This document shows positions 8,951-17,241 of a stretch of DNA of 37,568 bases, one piece after another; position 1 is the first letter of the stretch; each line of letters starts with the position of its first letter. A program made the translations under genes and the position numbers. Source of the stretch: Pseudomonas putida W15Oct28 (lineage in GTDB: Bacteria; Pseudomonadota; Gammaproteobacteria; Pseudomonadales; Pseudomonadaceae); assembly GCF_000708715.2 (NCBI RefSeq), contig NZ_JENB01000050.1, positions 1 to 37,568 of the forward strand, given 5' to 3'. Below the pieces are notes generated by a model, which did no database searches, was not told the origin of the DNA, and saw only the letters and a list, made by a program, of their open reading frames with translations.

Positions 8951-9970
8951 ATGCGCAAATCCATCAGCCGCCTGGCGGCAAGCATCGGCCTGGGCGCAAG
9001 CCTGGTCGTTGGCAGCCTGGCTGCCCCTGCAGTGGCCCAGGCCGAAGGCAAAATCCGCATTGCCGAACAGTTCGGCATCGTTTACCTGCTGCTGAACGTG
9101 GTGCGTGACCAGCACCTGATCGAAAAGCACGGCAAGGAGCACGGCATCGACATCGAAGTCGACTGGGCCCAGCTGTCGGGTGGCTCGGCCATCAACGACG
9201 CACTGCTGTCCGGTTCGGTAGACATCGCCGGCGCGGGTGTCGGCCCGCTGCTTACGGTGTGGGACCGCACCAAGGGTCGGCAGAACGTGAAGGCCGTGGC
9301 CTCGCTGGGTAACTTCCCGTACTACCTGGTCAGCAGCAACCCCAACGTCAAGACCATTGCCGACATCTCCAACAAAGACCGCATCGCCGTGCCAGCGGTC
9401 GGTGTTTCGGTGCAGTCGCGCTTCCTGCAGTACGCCGCCGCCCAGCAGTGGGGCGACAAGGAATACAACCGCCTGGACAAATACACCCTCGCCGTACCGC
9501 ACCCCGATGCCACCGCCGCGCTGCTGGCCGGCGGTACCGAGCTGAACGGGCACTTCTCCAACCCGCCGTTCCAGGACCAGGTACTGGCCAACAAGGACGT
9601 GCATGTGGTGCTCAACAGCTATGACCTGCTCGGCCCCAACTCGCCGACCTTGCTGTTTGCCACCGAGAAATTCCGCCAGGACAACCCTAAAACCTACAAG
9701 GCCTTCGTTGACGCCCTGGCCGAAGCCGCAGACTTTGCCCAGAAAGACAAGGCAGCTGCCGCCGACACTTACATCCGCGTGACCAAGGCCAAGATCGACC
9801 GCGACGCGTTGATCAAGCTGATCGACAACCCGCAGTACGAATTCACCGTCACACCAAAGAACACCTACAAGCTGGCCGATTTTCTCTATCGGGTAGGCGC
9901 CATCAAGCACAAGCCGGAATCGTGGAAGGACTACTTCTTCCAGGATGAACGCCCGCTGCAGGGGAGCTGA
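8951..9970 (+). CDS. ABC transporter substrate-binding protein (SsuA/TauA/NMT1-like)
   Basis: A 339-aa periplasmic binding protein of the sulfonate/nitrate/taurine class. It has a Sec signal peptide: MRKSISRLAA, a hydrophobic stretch, then likely cleavage after AVAQA (residue 31). The mature part has the usual two-lobe pattern: SGGSAINDALLSGSVDIAG, the hinge-proximal LGNFPYYLVS, and a second lobe with LAGGTELNGHFSNPPF. The chosen ATG has GAGGA 7 nt upstream, and the signal peptide begins there. The reading frame extends upstream into the dioxygenase gene, but that part is antisense-quality and not used. It would deliver substrate to the permease and ATPase encoded next. Confidence 0.92.
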   Translation: MRKSISRLAASIGLGASLVVGSLAAPAVAQAEGKIRIAEQFGIVYLLLNVVRDQHLIEKHGKEHGIDIEVDWAQLSGGSAINDALLSGSVDIAGAGVGPLLTVWDRTKGRQNVKAVASLGNFPYYLVSSNPNVKTIADISNKDRIAVPAVGVSVQSRFLQYAAAQQWGDKEYNRLDKYTLAVPHPDATAALLAGGTELNGHFSNPPFQDQVLANKDVHVVLNSYDLLGPNSPTLLFATEKFRQDNPKTYKAFVDALAEAADFAQKDKAAAADTYIRVTKAKIDRDALIKLIDNPQYEFTVTPKNTYKLADFLYRVGAIKHKPESWKDYFFQDERPLQGS

Positions 9971-9976
9971 TCGATC

Positions 9977-10840
9977 ATGACCGCCCCATTGCCAGGCCAC
10001 ACGGCCAGCAACCTGAGCCGTGTCGCAACGCCGCCTTTGCTCAAGGTGGATAACCTCAGCCTCGAATACCGCACTGCGCAGCGCGTGGTGCGGGCCACCC
10101 ACCAGGTCAGCTTCGAAGTCGACCGGGCCGACCGCTTTGTGCTGCTCGGCCCCTCAGGCTGCGGCAAGTCCACCTTGCTCAAGGCCGTCGCCGGTTTCAT
10201 CCCGCCGCAGGAAGGGCAGATTCTGCTGCAGGGCCAGGCGGTCCGTGGCCCAGGCCCCGACCGCATCGTGGTGTTTCAGGAGTTCGACCAGCTGCCGCCG
10301 TGGAAAACGGTAAAGCAGAACGTCATGTTCCCGCTGCTGGTGTCTGGCCAGCTCAAGCGCGCCGAAGCCGAAGAGCGGGCGCTGCATTACCTGGAAAAGG
10401 TCGGCCTGGCCGCATTCGCCGATGCCTATCCGCACACCTTGTCGGGCGGCATGAAGGCACGCGTGGCGATTGCCCGGGCCCTGGCCACACAGCCAAAGAT
10501 CCTGTTGATGGATGAGCCGTTCGCCGCCCTTGATGCGCTGACCCGGCGCAAGATGCAGGAAGAGCTGTTGCTGCTGTGGGAGGAAGTGCGGTTCACCCTG
10601 CTGTTCGTGACCCACTCCATCGAGGAAGCGCTGGTGGTCGGCAACCGCATCCTGCTGCTGTCTCCCCACCCGGGGCGGGTACGGGCCGAAGTGCACAGCC
10701 ATCAGTACGACCTGGGCAGCCTGGGTGGCAGCGACTTCCAGGCCAGTGCCCGGCGTATCCACCGTCTGCTGTTTGACGAGGCGGATACCCCGGAACAGCC
10801 TGACGACCTTGCCTTCAACGATATTCGCATCGCTTACTGA
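9977..10840 (+). CDS. ABC transporter ATPase (SsuB/TauB-like)
   Basis: A 287-aa nucleotide-binding subunit. Walker A is GPSGCGKST (residues 58-66), the Q-loop is FQEFDQLPPW, the signature is LSGGMKARVAIARALA, Walker B is ILLMDEPFAALD, and the switch histidine is in FVTHSIEEA. Met in place of the usual Gln after LSGG is a minor variant common in this subfamily. It starts 6 nt after the binding-protein stop, with GGGGAG upstream. It would power the importer with the permease encoded 13 nt downstream. The C-terminal ~40 residues after the core domain are not recognised. Confidence 0.92.
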   Translation: MTAPLPGHTASNLSRVATPPLLKVDNLSLEYRTAQRVVRATHQVSFEVDRADRFVLLGPSGCGKSTLLKAVAGFIPPQEGQILLQGQAVRGPGPDRIVVFQEFDQLPPWKTVKQNVMFPLLVSGQLKRAEAEERALHYLEKVGLAAFADAYPHTLSGGMKARVAIARALATQPKILLMDEPFAALDALTRRKMQEELLLLWEEVRFTLLFVTHSIEEALVVGNRILLLSPHPGRVRAEVHSHQYDLGSLGGSDFQASARRIHRLLFDEADTPEQPDDLAFNDIRIAY

Positions 10841-10853
10841 CAGGACTTCAGCC

Positions 10854-11717
10854 ATGACCACTACACCTGTACGCCAGGAATACGAGGTGCAGCTGCAGCC
10901 CCTGCTCAGTGTGCCTCTGGAACGACAACTGCCGTTGGCCCAGCGCCTGTGGCAACAAGGCTGGCTACGCAAGGCGGTTATCCTGCTGGTGATCGCTGTG
11001 CTGTGGGAGGCCGTCGCCCGCTATCAGGACAACGACCTGCTATTGCCGAGCTTTTTGCAAACCGCCGCCGCCCTGTGGGACGGCATGATCAGCGGGGAAC
11101 TGCCGGCCAAGGTTGGCGTTTCGCTGGTGATCCTGCTCAAGGGTTATGTCCTGGGCATCGTCCTGGCATTCGGCCTGACCAGCCTGGCGGTTTCGACCCA
11201 GATGGGCCGCGACCTGCTGGGCACGTTAACCTCGATGTTCAACCCGCTGCCGGCCATTGCCCTGCTGCCGCTGGCCTTGCTGTGGTTCGGGCTGGGCGAC
11301 AACAGCCTGATCTTCGTGCTGGTGCATTCGGTGCTGTGGGCCTTGGCGCTGAATACCTACGCGGGCTTTCTTGGCGTGTCGGAAACACTGCGCATGGCGG
11401 GCCGCAACTATGGCCTGAAAGGGCTGCGGCTGGTGCTGCACATCCTCGTGCCGGCGGCCTTGCCGTCGATCCTGTCGGGGCTGAAGATCGGCTGGGCCTT
11501 TGCCTGGCGCACCCTGATTGCCGCCGAACTGGTGTTTGGTGCCAGCAGCGGTAAAGGCGGGCTGGGCTGGTACATCTTCCAGAACCGCAACGAGCTGTAT
11601 ACCGACAAGGTATTTGCCGGGTTGGCGGTGGTGATCCTGATCGGTTTGCTGGTGGAAGGGTTGGTGTTCAACACCCTGGAGCGGCTGACCGTGCGGCGTT
11701 GGGGGATGCAGCGCTGA
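10854..11717 (+). CDS. ABC transporter permease (SsuC/TauC-like)
   Basis: A 287-aa inner-membrane permease of the BPD type. An N-terminal cytoplasmic stretch of ~40 residues precedes the first membrane segment (AVILLVIAVLWEAVARY). About five more segments follow. The ATPase-contact EAA-like loop is at AGRNYGLKGLRLVLHILVPA. The chosen ATG has AGGA 8 nt upstream and lies 13 nt after the ATPase stop. An in-frame start 43 codons upstream would overlap the ATPase gene and is rejected. It is the last gene of the operon; a REP pair follows within 10 bp. Confidence 0.92.
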   Translation: MTTTPVRQEYEVQLQPLLSVPLERQLPLAQRLWQQGWLRKAVILLVIAVLWEAVARYQDNDLLLPSFLQTAAALWDGMISGELPAKVGVSLVILLKGYVLGIVLAFGLTSLAVSTQMGRDLLGTLTSMFNPLPAIALLPLALLWFGLGDNSLIFVLVHSVLWALALNTYAGFLGVSETLRMAGRNYGLKGLRLVLHILVPAALPSILSGLKIGWAFAWRTLIAAELVFGASSGKGGLGWYIFQNRNELYTDKVFAGLAVVILIGLLVEGLVFNTLERLTVRRWGMQR

Positions 11718-11725
11718 CCTGTACC

Positions 11726-11819
11726 GGCCCTATCGCCGGCAAGCCAGCTCCCACAGGTACTCCACAGGTCGTGAGGCTTGTGGCTTTCCTGTGGGAGCTG
11801 GCTTGCCGGCGATAGGGCC
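11726..11819. repeat. REP inverted pair (GCCGGCAAGCCAGCTCCCACAGG type)
   Basis: The arms 11726-11757 and 11788-11819 are perfect inverted copies of about 32 nt around a 30-nt spacer. The pair lies between convergent genes (permease and regulator), so it can act as a two-way terminator. It differs in sequence from the REP types at 7228 and 13398. Confidence 0.9.
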
Positions 11820-11830
11820 AATACAGGCTA

Positions 11831-12388
11831 TCAACTCAGGTACTGAGCTGCCGCATTGCTCAGGATCTTGCCAATCTCCTCTCGCAATCCGCCAGGCTGC
11901 TCCACCACCAACCCATCCCCATGGCTCAGCAGCCACCAACGCAACGGCCAGCCGTCACTCACCGTGGCCCGCAACCGATGCCCATGTTCCAGCGCCGTCA
12001 GCTGCATGTCGCTGCTCAACGGCGCATCGCGCAACTGCCGTGCCAGTGCATCGCTGATCCGCGCCACCAGCTCCACGCCCTCGCCCTTCGCCGGTTGCAA
12101 CGCATCCCCCCGCAGGTGCGTCAGCAAGTCGAAGTTACCGCGCAACTCGCCCACCGCACTCGCCGACCAGTGCCAGCCGAACGGGATGCTCTTGTCATTG
12201 CGCTCCAGCGGGAAGATCAGCGACAGCTCATTGAGGTCGCGCTCGACAGTGCGTTTGCTGACCGTGAAGCCCACATCGCGCAGGCCCCAGACCAGCTCCG
12301 CGCTGGTAATGCCGGGGGAGCGATTGGGCAGCTGGCGCAGCAGCGCCCACTGTCGGCTGAGGGTGGCGCGAGTGGTGGCGAACGGCAA
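11831..12388 (-). CDS. DeoR/WYL-type transcriptional regulator lacking the WYL core
   Basis: A 185-aa protein with an N-terminal winged helix (TRATLSRQWALLRQLP, then SAELVWGLRDVGFTVSKRTV and ERDLNELS), as in WYL-family regulators. After FGWHWSASAVGELRG it passes straight to NFDLLTHLR and a C-terminal WCX-like part (DAPLSSDMQLTALEHGHRLR, PLRWWLLSHGDGLVVEQP). The ~130-150-residue WYL ligand domain that normally lies between them is not present, although the frame is intact. I chose the TTG at 12388 because AAGGA lies ~9 nt upstream and homologues start near ATTRATLSRQW. A GTG at 12457 would add 23 residues. It faces the SEL1-repeat gene across ~200 bp. Target genes unknown. Confidence 0.8.
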   Translation of the reverse strand: MPFATTRATLSRQWALLRQLPNRSPGITSAELVWGLRDVGFTVSKRTVERDLNELSLIFPLERNDKSIPFGWHWSASAVGELRGNFDLLTHLRGDALQPAKGEGVELVARISDALARQLRDAPLSSDMQLTALEHGHRLRATVSDGWPLRWWLLSHGDGLVVEQPGGLREEIGKILSNAAAQYLS

Positions 12389-12523
12389 AATGTAACGTCC
12401 TTGTCTAGGCTTGCCGCAACAGGATGGCGGCACGCGTGCTGTATGGCAATTGGCCACAGCCTGCTCAGATCAAGGAACTCGCATTTGGTTGCCATGTGCC
12501 GATTCGTTCGCGACAGGTTTTGA

Positions 12524-12535
12524 CGTGACGTCACG
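12524..12535. promoter_or_regulatory. Perfect 12-bp palindrome in a divergent intergenic region
   Basis: CGTGACGTCACG reads the same on both strands and sits between the regulator gene (minus) and the SEL1-repeat gene (plus). A second TCACG-type half site pattern follows (ATCACGCC at 12540-12547). It may be the operator of the neighbouring regulator; there is no direct evidence. Confidence 0.35.
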
Positions 12536-12595
12536 CAGAATCACGCCTCATCACAGCCGAAGGTTGAGGTTGTGCGTCGTTCAATGAGGATGAAC

Positions 12596-13390
12596 ATGTC
12601 TGCTGCCAGCAATATCCATTCGCTGCTTGCCCGCCTTCTTCCCGAGCGGGTCATTGCGCCACCGGCCCCTGTCGGCAGGCGACAGCGGCTGTTTGCCGGT
12701 GTGGGTTTGCCCAGCCAGCGCTCGATGCTGGTCAACCGCCTGGATGAGGCCAGCGACCTGCAGGCGGTGTATGCCGACCTGCGCCGCCAGGCGTTGCTAG
12801 GCAGCGTGGCGGCACTCAACGACCTCGGCTGGATCTGGCTCAACGGCAAGTACTGGCGTGCCGATACTGTTCTGGCCGGCCACCTGCTGCGCATGGCGGC
12901 CCTGCAGGGCAATGCCGGCGCCTGGTTCAACCTTGGGCAGCAGCATTATTTTGGCAAAGGCATCGACCCTTCCTACGTGCAGGCGGCTGAGTGCTACCGG
13001 CAGGCCTTCGAACGGGGCATGCTCCACGCGGCCGCAGCATTGGGCGACCTGTATGAGGAGGAGGTGTGCGATGGCGACCTGGACTGGCAGGTCGACCTGG
13101 TTCAGGCCTATCAGTGGTTCATGCGTGGGGCAGAGCGGGGTGAAGCACGTTGTCGCTTTGAGGTGGGTTACCGGCTGATGCACGGGCTGTATGTAGAAGC
13201 CGACCTCAAGGCCGCGCTGTACTGGCTGGAGCTGGCGGCAGCGGCGGGGGTGGTGCAGGCGGCAGAGGAACTGGCGGTGCATTTCAGCAGCCGCGACGCG
13301 TTGCGTTACCAGGAGTGGCGGGACCGGGCGGTGCAGATGGGCAGCACATTGGCCTTGACCATGAAGCTGGAAGACCAGATTCAGTCCTGA
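12596..13390 (+). CDS. SEL1-like (TPR-type) repeat protein
   Basis: A 264-aa cytoplasmic protein with at least four SEL1-type helical repeats between residues ~65 and 230. Typical lines are AALNDLGWIWLNGKYWRADT, AWFNLGQQHYFGKGIDPSYV, AAALGDLYEEEV and ARCRFEVGYRLMHGLYVEAD. SEL1 repeats bind partner proteins, so a scaffold or adaptor role is likely, but no partner is evident. No signal peptide is seen. Of four in-frame starts (GTG 12572, ATG 12584, 12590, 12596), 12596 has the best site: GAGGA 5 nt upstream. It is divergent from the WYL-less regulator and ends at a REP pair. Confidence 0.85.
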   Translation: MSAASNIHSLLARLLPERVIAPPAPVGRRQRLFAGVGLPSQRSMLVNRLDEASDLQAVYADLRRQALLGSVAALNDLGWIWLNGKYWRADTVLAGHLLRMAALQGNAGAWFNLGQQHYFGKGIDPSYVQAAECYRQAFERGMLHAAAALGDLYEEEVCDGDLDWQVDLVQAYQWFMRGAERGEARCRFEVGYRLMHGLYVEADLKAALYWLELAAAAGVVQAAEELAVHFSSRDALRYQEWRDRAVQMGSTLALTMKLEDQIQS

Positions 13391-13397
13391 TCTTTTG

Positions 13398-13513
13398 TAG
13401 CCTGAGCCGGCCTCTTCGCGGGCACGCCCGCTCCCACAGGAAAACCACAAGCCTCAGAATTTGTGGAGCACCTGTGGGAGCGGGCGTGCCCGCGAAGAGG
13501 CCGGCACAGGCTA
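13398..13513. repeat. REP inverted pair (CTTCGCGGGCACGCCCGCTC type)
   Basis: The left arm (TAGCCTGAGCCGGCCTCTTC onward, to 13440) and the right arm (13471-13513, ending GGCCGGCACAGGCTA) are near-perfect inverted copies around a 30-nt spacer. The same family occurs at 36497-36605 and as single arms at 25751 and 37345. It may end transcription of the SEL1 gene. Confidence 0.92.
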
Positions 13514-13555
13514 AAAAATGAACAACATTTAACCCAGGCTATCCGTCAGCCCCTG

Positions 13556-13609
13556 TTGACGACAGGGGGAGGGCAAGGCGTATATTGATAGTTAGCAAAC
13601 TATGAATAT
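13556..13609 (+). promoter_or_regulatory. Promoter and palindromic operator of the marR-efflux operon
   Basis: A sigma70-like promoter can be drawn: TTGACG at 13556-13561 and TATATT at 13581-13586 (spacer 19, slightly long). Overlapping the -10 and likely start is a palindrome at 13582-13609, with left arm ATATTGATAGTT, centre AGCA and right arm AACTATGAATAT; 11 of 12 arm positions pair. This has the size and AT-rich look of MarR-family operators, so MarR autorepression of the whole operon is the natural inference. A second small inverted repeat, CCCCTGT-N5-ACAGGGG (13550-13568), overlaps the -35. Confidence 0.65.
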
Positions 13610-13623
13610 CCTTGGTTCTCTTA

Positions 13624-14076
13624 ATGTCCCTTGATCTCCTGCGCCTGCAAGTCAGCAGTGGCATGGTGGTTGCCGCCCGTCATTGGCGGCGCATCTGCCA
13701 TACCGCCCTGACCGGTTACGGCATTTCCGAAGCCTGCGCTGCGCCGCTGCTGATGATCGTGCGCCTGGGCGACGGGGTGCACCAGGTGGCCGTGGCCCAG
13801 GCTGCCGGCCTGGAAAGCCCGTCGTTGGTGCGCCTGCTCGACCAACTGTGCAAGGCTGGCCTGGTGTGCCGCAGCGAGGACCCACTGGACCGTCGCGCCA
13901 AAGCCTTGAGCCTGACCGCCGAAGGCCGCGCCTTGGCCGAGGCCATCGAAGCCGAGCTGGTGCGCCTGCGCCGCGATGTGCTCAACGGTATCGACCAGTC
14001 CGACCTGGAAGCCACCTTGCGCGTGCTGCGCGCCTTCGAAGCCGCCGGCCTGGGCAGTACGGGCGGGGTGGCATGA
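13624..14076 (+). CDS. MarR-family transcriptional regulator
   Basis: A 150-aa MarR protein. It has an N-terminal dimerisation helix (VAARHWRRICHTALTGYGIS) and a winged helix with recognition region HQVAVAQAAGLESPSLVRLL. The wing is SEDPLDRRAKALSLTAEGRA, which holds the family's DxRAK/R motif. A C-terminal helix closes the dimer. Family members repress drug or aromatic-acid efflux genes until a phenolic or other ligand binds. The ATG at 13624 has no clear Shine-Dalgarno; the frame extends four codons upstream to a TTG. Its stop overlaps the start of the FUSC gene (ATGA), so it heads and probably controls the efflux operon through the palindrome 15 nt before the start codon. Confidence 0.9.
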   Translation: MSLDLLRLQVSSGMVVAARHWRRICHTALTGYGISEACAAPLLMIVRLGDGVHQVAVAQAAGLESPSLVRLLDQLCKAGLVCRSEDPLDRRAKALSLTAEGRALAEAIEAELVRLRRDVLNGIDQSDLEATLRVLRAFEAAGLGSTGGVA

Positions 14077-16160
14077 ACGGCTTCTTCAGCTCGGTACCCC
14101 CGGCCCGCGACTGGTTCTACGGCGCGCGTACCTTCGCCGCCTCCATGATCGCCTTGTACATCGCGTTGCTCATGCAGCTGCCGCGCCCCTACTGGGCCAT
14201 GGCCACGGTGTACATCGTCTCCAGCCCCTTCGTCGGCCCAACCAGTTCCAAGGCGCTGTACCGCGCAGTGGGCACGCTGCTGGGTGCCGGTGGCGCGATT
14301 TTCCTGGTGCCGCCGCTGGTGCAGTCGCCGTTGCTGCTGAGCATCGCCATCGCCTTGTGGACCGGCACCTTGCTGTTCCTGTCGCTGAACCTGCGCACGG
14401 CCAACAATTACGTGCTGATGCTGGCTGGCTATACCCTGCCGATGATCGCCCTGGCGGTGGTCGACAACCCACTGGCGGTGTTCGACGTGGCCTCCTCCCG
14501 TGCCCAGGAAATTTGCCTGGGAATCGTCTGCGCAGCAGTGGTCGGCGCCATTTTCTGGCCACGCCGGCTGGCCCCTGTGGTGGTCGGCGCCACCGGTAAC
14601 TGGTTCACCGAAGCGATCCGCTACAGCGACACCTACCTGGCCCGCGAGGCCAGCGCCGACAAGGTCGGCGGCATGCGCGGGGCGATGGTCGCCACTTTCA
14701 ACTCGCTGGAGCTGATGATCGGCCAGCTAGGCCACGAAGGTGCTGGCCCACATACGCTGAAGAACGCCCGCGAGCTGCGTGGGCGGATGATTCACCTGCT
14801 GCCGGTCATCGACGCGCTCGACGACGCCCTGGTGGCCCTGGAAGGCCGCGCTCCGGCCCAGTTCGCCCAGCTTCAACCCGTGCTTGAAACCGCCCGCGAA
14901 TGGCTAAAAGGCACTGCTGACAGCGCTTCGGTAACGCGCTGGACCGCGCTGCACGAGCAGATCGATCGCCTGCAGCCCGGTGCCGCCGCCCTTGACCAGC
15001 GCGCCGAGCTGCTGTTGTCCAACGCCCTGTACCGTCTGACCGAGTGGGCCGACTTGTGGCAGGACTGCTGCACCCTGCAGCACGCCTTGCGTACCGACGA
15101 TGCCAAGCCTTGGCGCGCGGTGTACCGCCACTGGCGCCTGGGCCGCCTGACGGCGTTCTTCGACCGTGGCCTGATGCTGTACTCGGTGGCCTCCACCGTA
15201 CTGGCGATTGTGGTCGCCTGCGGCCTGTGGATCGGCCTGGGCTGGAACGACGGCGCCAGCGCAGTCATCCTTGCCGCCGTGTCGTGCAGCTTCTTCGCCG
15301 CCATGGACGACCCTGCGCCGCAAATCTACCGGTTCTTCTTCTGGACGCTGATGTCGGTCATCTTCTCCAGCCTGTACCTGTTCCTGGTGCTGCCCAACCT
15401 GCACGATTTCCCGATGCTGGTGCTGGCGTTTGCCGTGCCGTTCATCTGCATCGGTACCCTGACCGTGCAGCCGCGTTTCTATCTGGGCACCTTGCTGACC
15501 ATCGTCAACACCTCGACCTTCATCAGCATCCAGGGTGCCTACGACGCCGACTTCTTCACCTTCCTCAACGCCAACCTGGCCGGCCCCGTAGGCCTGTTGT
15601 TCGCGTTCATCTGGACCCTGGTGATGCGCCCGTTCGGCGTAGAGCTGGCGGCCAAGCGCATGACCCGCTTCGCCTGGCGCGACATCGTCGAAATGACCGA
15701 GCCGGCGACCTTGGCCGAGCAGCGCCAGGTGGGCGTGCAGATGCTCGACCGCCTGATGCAGCACCTGCCGCGCCTGTCGCAAACCGGCCAGGACAGCGGC
15801 GTGGCACTGCGTGACCTGCGTGTGGGGCTGAACCTGCTCGACCTGCTGGCCTATATGCCGCGCGCCGGGCAGCAGGCCCGCGAGCGCCTGCACACGGTGG
15901 TCGAGGAAGTTGGCGCGCACTACGCCGCCTGCCTGCGTGCAGGTGAACGGCTGCATGCCCCGGCCGCGCTGCTGCGCAACATGGAGCGTGCACGCCTGGC
16001 GCTGAACCTGGATGAGCTGTACGAGCGCGGCGATGCCCGCACCCACCTGTTGCATGCCCTCAGCGGCTTGCGGCTGGCGCTGTTGCCGGGCGTGGAAGTG
16101 ATGCTCGAACCCGCCGAACAACCGCAACTGCCTCCTGGCCTCGACGGAGCGCCCCTGTGA
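14073..16160 (+). CDS. FUSC-family (AaeB-like) efflux pump inner-membrane protein
   Basis: A 695-aa membrane protein of the fusaric acid resistance / aromatic acid exporter family. There are two membrane blocks: residues ~18-165 (about five to six segments, with RPYWAMATVYIVSSPFVGP) and ~365-530 (with WNDGASAVILAAVSCSFFAA and DFFTFLNANLAGPVGLLFAF). Between and after them lie cytoplasmic helical parts. It overlaps marR by 4 nt and the DUF1656 gene by 4 nt. With the HlyD and NodT proteins it would form a tripartite pump to the outside. Substrate unknown; family members move fusaric acid, p-hydroxybenzoate and similar aromatic acids. Confidence 0.92.
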   Translation: MNGFFSSVPPARDWFYGARTFAASMIALYIALLMQLPRPYWAMATVYIVSSPFVGPTSSKALYRAVGTLLGAGGAIFLVPPLVQSPLLLSIAIALWTGTLLFLSLNLRTANNYVLMLAGYTLPMIALAVVDNPLAVFDVASSRAQEICLGIVCAAVVGAIFWPRRLAPVVVGATGNWFTEAIRYSDTYLAREASADKVGGMRGAMVATFNSLELMIGQLGHEGAGPHTLKNARELRGRMIHLLPVIDALDDALVALEGRAPAQFAQLQPVLETAREWLKGTADSASVTRWTALHEQIDRLQPGAAALDQRAELLLSNALYRLTEWADLWQDCCTLQHALRTDDAKPWRAVYRHWRLGRLTAFFDRGLMLYSVASTVLAIVVACGLWIGLGWNDGASAVILAAVSCSFFAAMDDPAPQIYRFFFWTLMSVIFSSLYLFLVLPNLHDFPMLVLAFAVPFICIGTLTVQPRFYLGTLLTIVNTSTFISIQGAYDADFFTFLNANLAGPVGLLFAFIWTLVMRPFGVELAAKRMTRFAWRDIVEMTEPATLAEQRQVGVQMLDRLMQHLPRLSQTGQDSGVALRDLRVGLNLLDLLAYMPRAGQQARERLHTVVEEVGAHYAACLRAGERLHAPAALLRNMERARLALNLDELYERGDARTHLLHALSGLRLALLPGVEVMLEPAEQPQLPPGLDGAPL

Positions 16161-16369
16161 TTGGTGAACTGGATATCAGCGGGGTGTTCCTACCCACGCT
16201 GCTGGTGATGATGTTGGGCACCTACCTGTTGTTCCTGGGGGTGCACGCGGTGCTGGTGCGCCTGCATTTCTACCGCCTGGTCTGGCACCGGGCGTTGTTC
16301 AACGTTGCTCTGTATGCCGTGCTGCTTGGCGCGGTGGACCACTTTTGCCGAAACCTGATGCTGACATGA
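16157..16369 (+). CDS. DUF1656 small membrane protein (AaeX-like)
   Basis: A 70-aa protein with two membrane segments (FLPTLLVMMLGTYLLFLGVH and ALFNVALYAVLLGAVDHF). DUF1656 proteins such as AaeX are almost always encoded between or beside FUSC and HlyD efflux genes; their role is unclear. It starts with GTG overlapping the FUSC stop (GTGA), and its stop overlaps the next start (ATGA), so translational coupling is likely. Confidence 0.9.
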   Translation: MIGELDISGVFLPTLLVMMLGTYLLFLGVHAVLVRLHFYRLVWHRALFNVALYAVLLGAVDHFCRNLMLT

Positions 16370-17241
16370 AAAAACCTTTGCTGACCTTGGGCCGTGTGGT
16401 CCTGACCTTGCTGGTAGTGACCTTCGCCGCCGTGCTCGTGTGGCAGATGGTGGTGTACTACATGTTTGCCCCCTGGACCCGCGACGGCCACATCCGCGCC
16501 GACGTGATCCAGATCGCCCCCGATGTGTCGGGGTTGATCCAGAAGGTCGAGGTGCGCGACAACCAGACCGTAAAACGCGGTGACGTGCTGTTCACCATCG
16601 ACCAGGACCGCTTCACCCTGGCCCTGCGCCAGGCCAAGGCCACCCTGGGCGAGCGCCAGGAGACCCTGGCCCAGGCCTCGCGCGAGGCGCAGCGCAACCG
16701 CAAGCTGGGCAACCTGGTGGCCGCCGAGCAGCTGGAAGAAAGCCAGTCCCGCGAGGCCCGCGCCCGCTCGGCTGTCAGCGAGGCGCAGGTGGCGGTCGAC
16801 TCCGCCCAGCTCAACCTCGACCGTTCGGTGGTGCGTAGCCCGGTGGACGGCTACCTCAACGACCGCGCCCCACGTAACCACGAATTCGTCACTGCCGGCC
16901 GCCCGGTGCTGTCGGTGGTCGACAGCACCTCGTACCACGTCGATGGCTATTTCGAAGAAACCAAGCTGGGCGGCATCCACATCGGCGACGCCGTGGACAT
17001 CCGCGTGATGGGCGACAACACTCGCCTGCGCGGCCATGTGCAGAGCTTTGCTGCCGGTATCGAAGACCGCGACCGCAGCAGTGGCGCCAACTTGCTGCCC
17101 AACGTCAACCCGGCGTTCAGCTGGGTGCGCCTGGCCCAGCGCATTCCGGTGCGCATCGCCTTCGATGAAGTGCCGCAAGACTTCCGCATGATTGCCGGGC
17201 GCACCGCCACGGTGTCGATCATCGAGGGCCAGCGCCCATGA
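16366..17241 (+). CDS. HlyD/AaeA-type membrane fusion protein
   Basis: A 291-aa periplasmic adaptor anchored by one N-terminal membrane helix (residues ~10-32). It has a lipoyl half-motif (APDVSGLIQKVEVRDNQTVK, RGDVLFTID), a coiled-coil hairpin (~75-145) and the second lipoyl half (LDRSVVRSPVDGYL). A beta-barrel part follows (SYHVDGYFEETKLGGIHIGD). It links the FUSC inner-membrane pump to the outer-membrane channel. The start is the ATG overlapping the DUF1656 stop; an in-frame ATG seven codons upstream lies within that gene and is less likely. Its end overlaps the next start by 4 nt. Confidence 0.93.
   Translation: MKKPLLTLGRVVLTLLVVTFAAVLVWQMVVYYMFAPWTRDGHIRADVIQIAPDVSGLIQKVEVRDNQTVKRGDVLFTIDQDRFTLALRQAKATLGERQETLAQASREAQRNRKLGNLVAAEQLEESQSREARARSAVSEAQVAVDSAQLNLDRSVVRSPVDGYLNDRAPRNHEFVTAGRPVLSVVDSTSYHVDGYFEETKLGGIHIGDAVDIRVMGDNTRLRGHVQSFAAGIEDRDRSSGANLLPNVNPAFSWVRLAQRIPVRIAFDEVPQDFRMIAGRTATVSIIEGQRP

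Noticed and set aside
8798..10102. 434-codon minus-strand frame over the dioxygenase/ABC genes
   Set aside because: Crosses the ends of three well-supported plus-strand genes and has no recognisable protein family.
13398..13513. REP pair considered as a small regulatory RNA or an IS end
   Set aside because: The same inverted arms recur at several intergenic sites in the window, as expected of REP elements.
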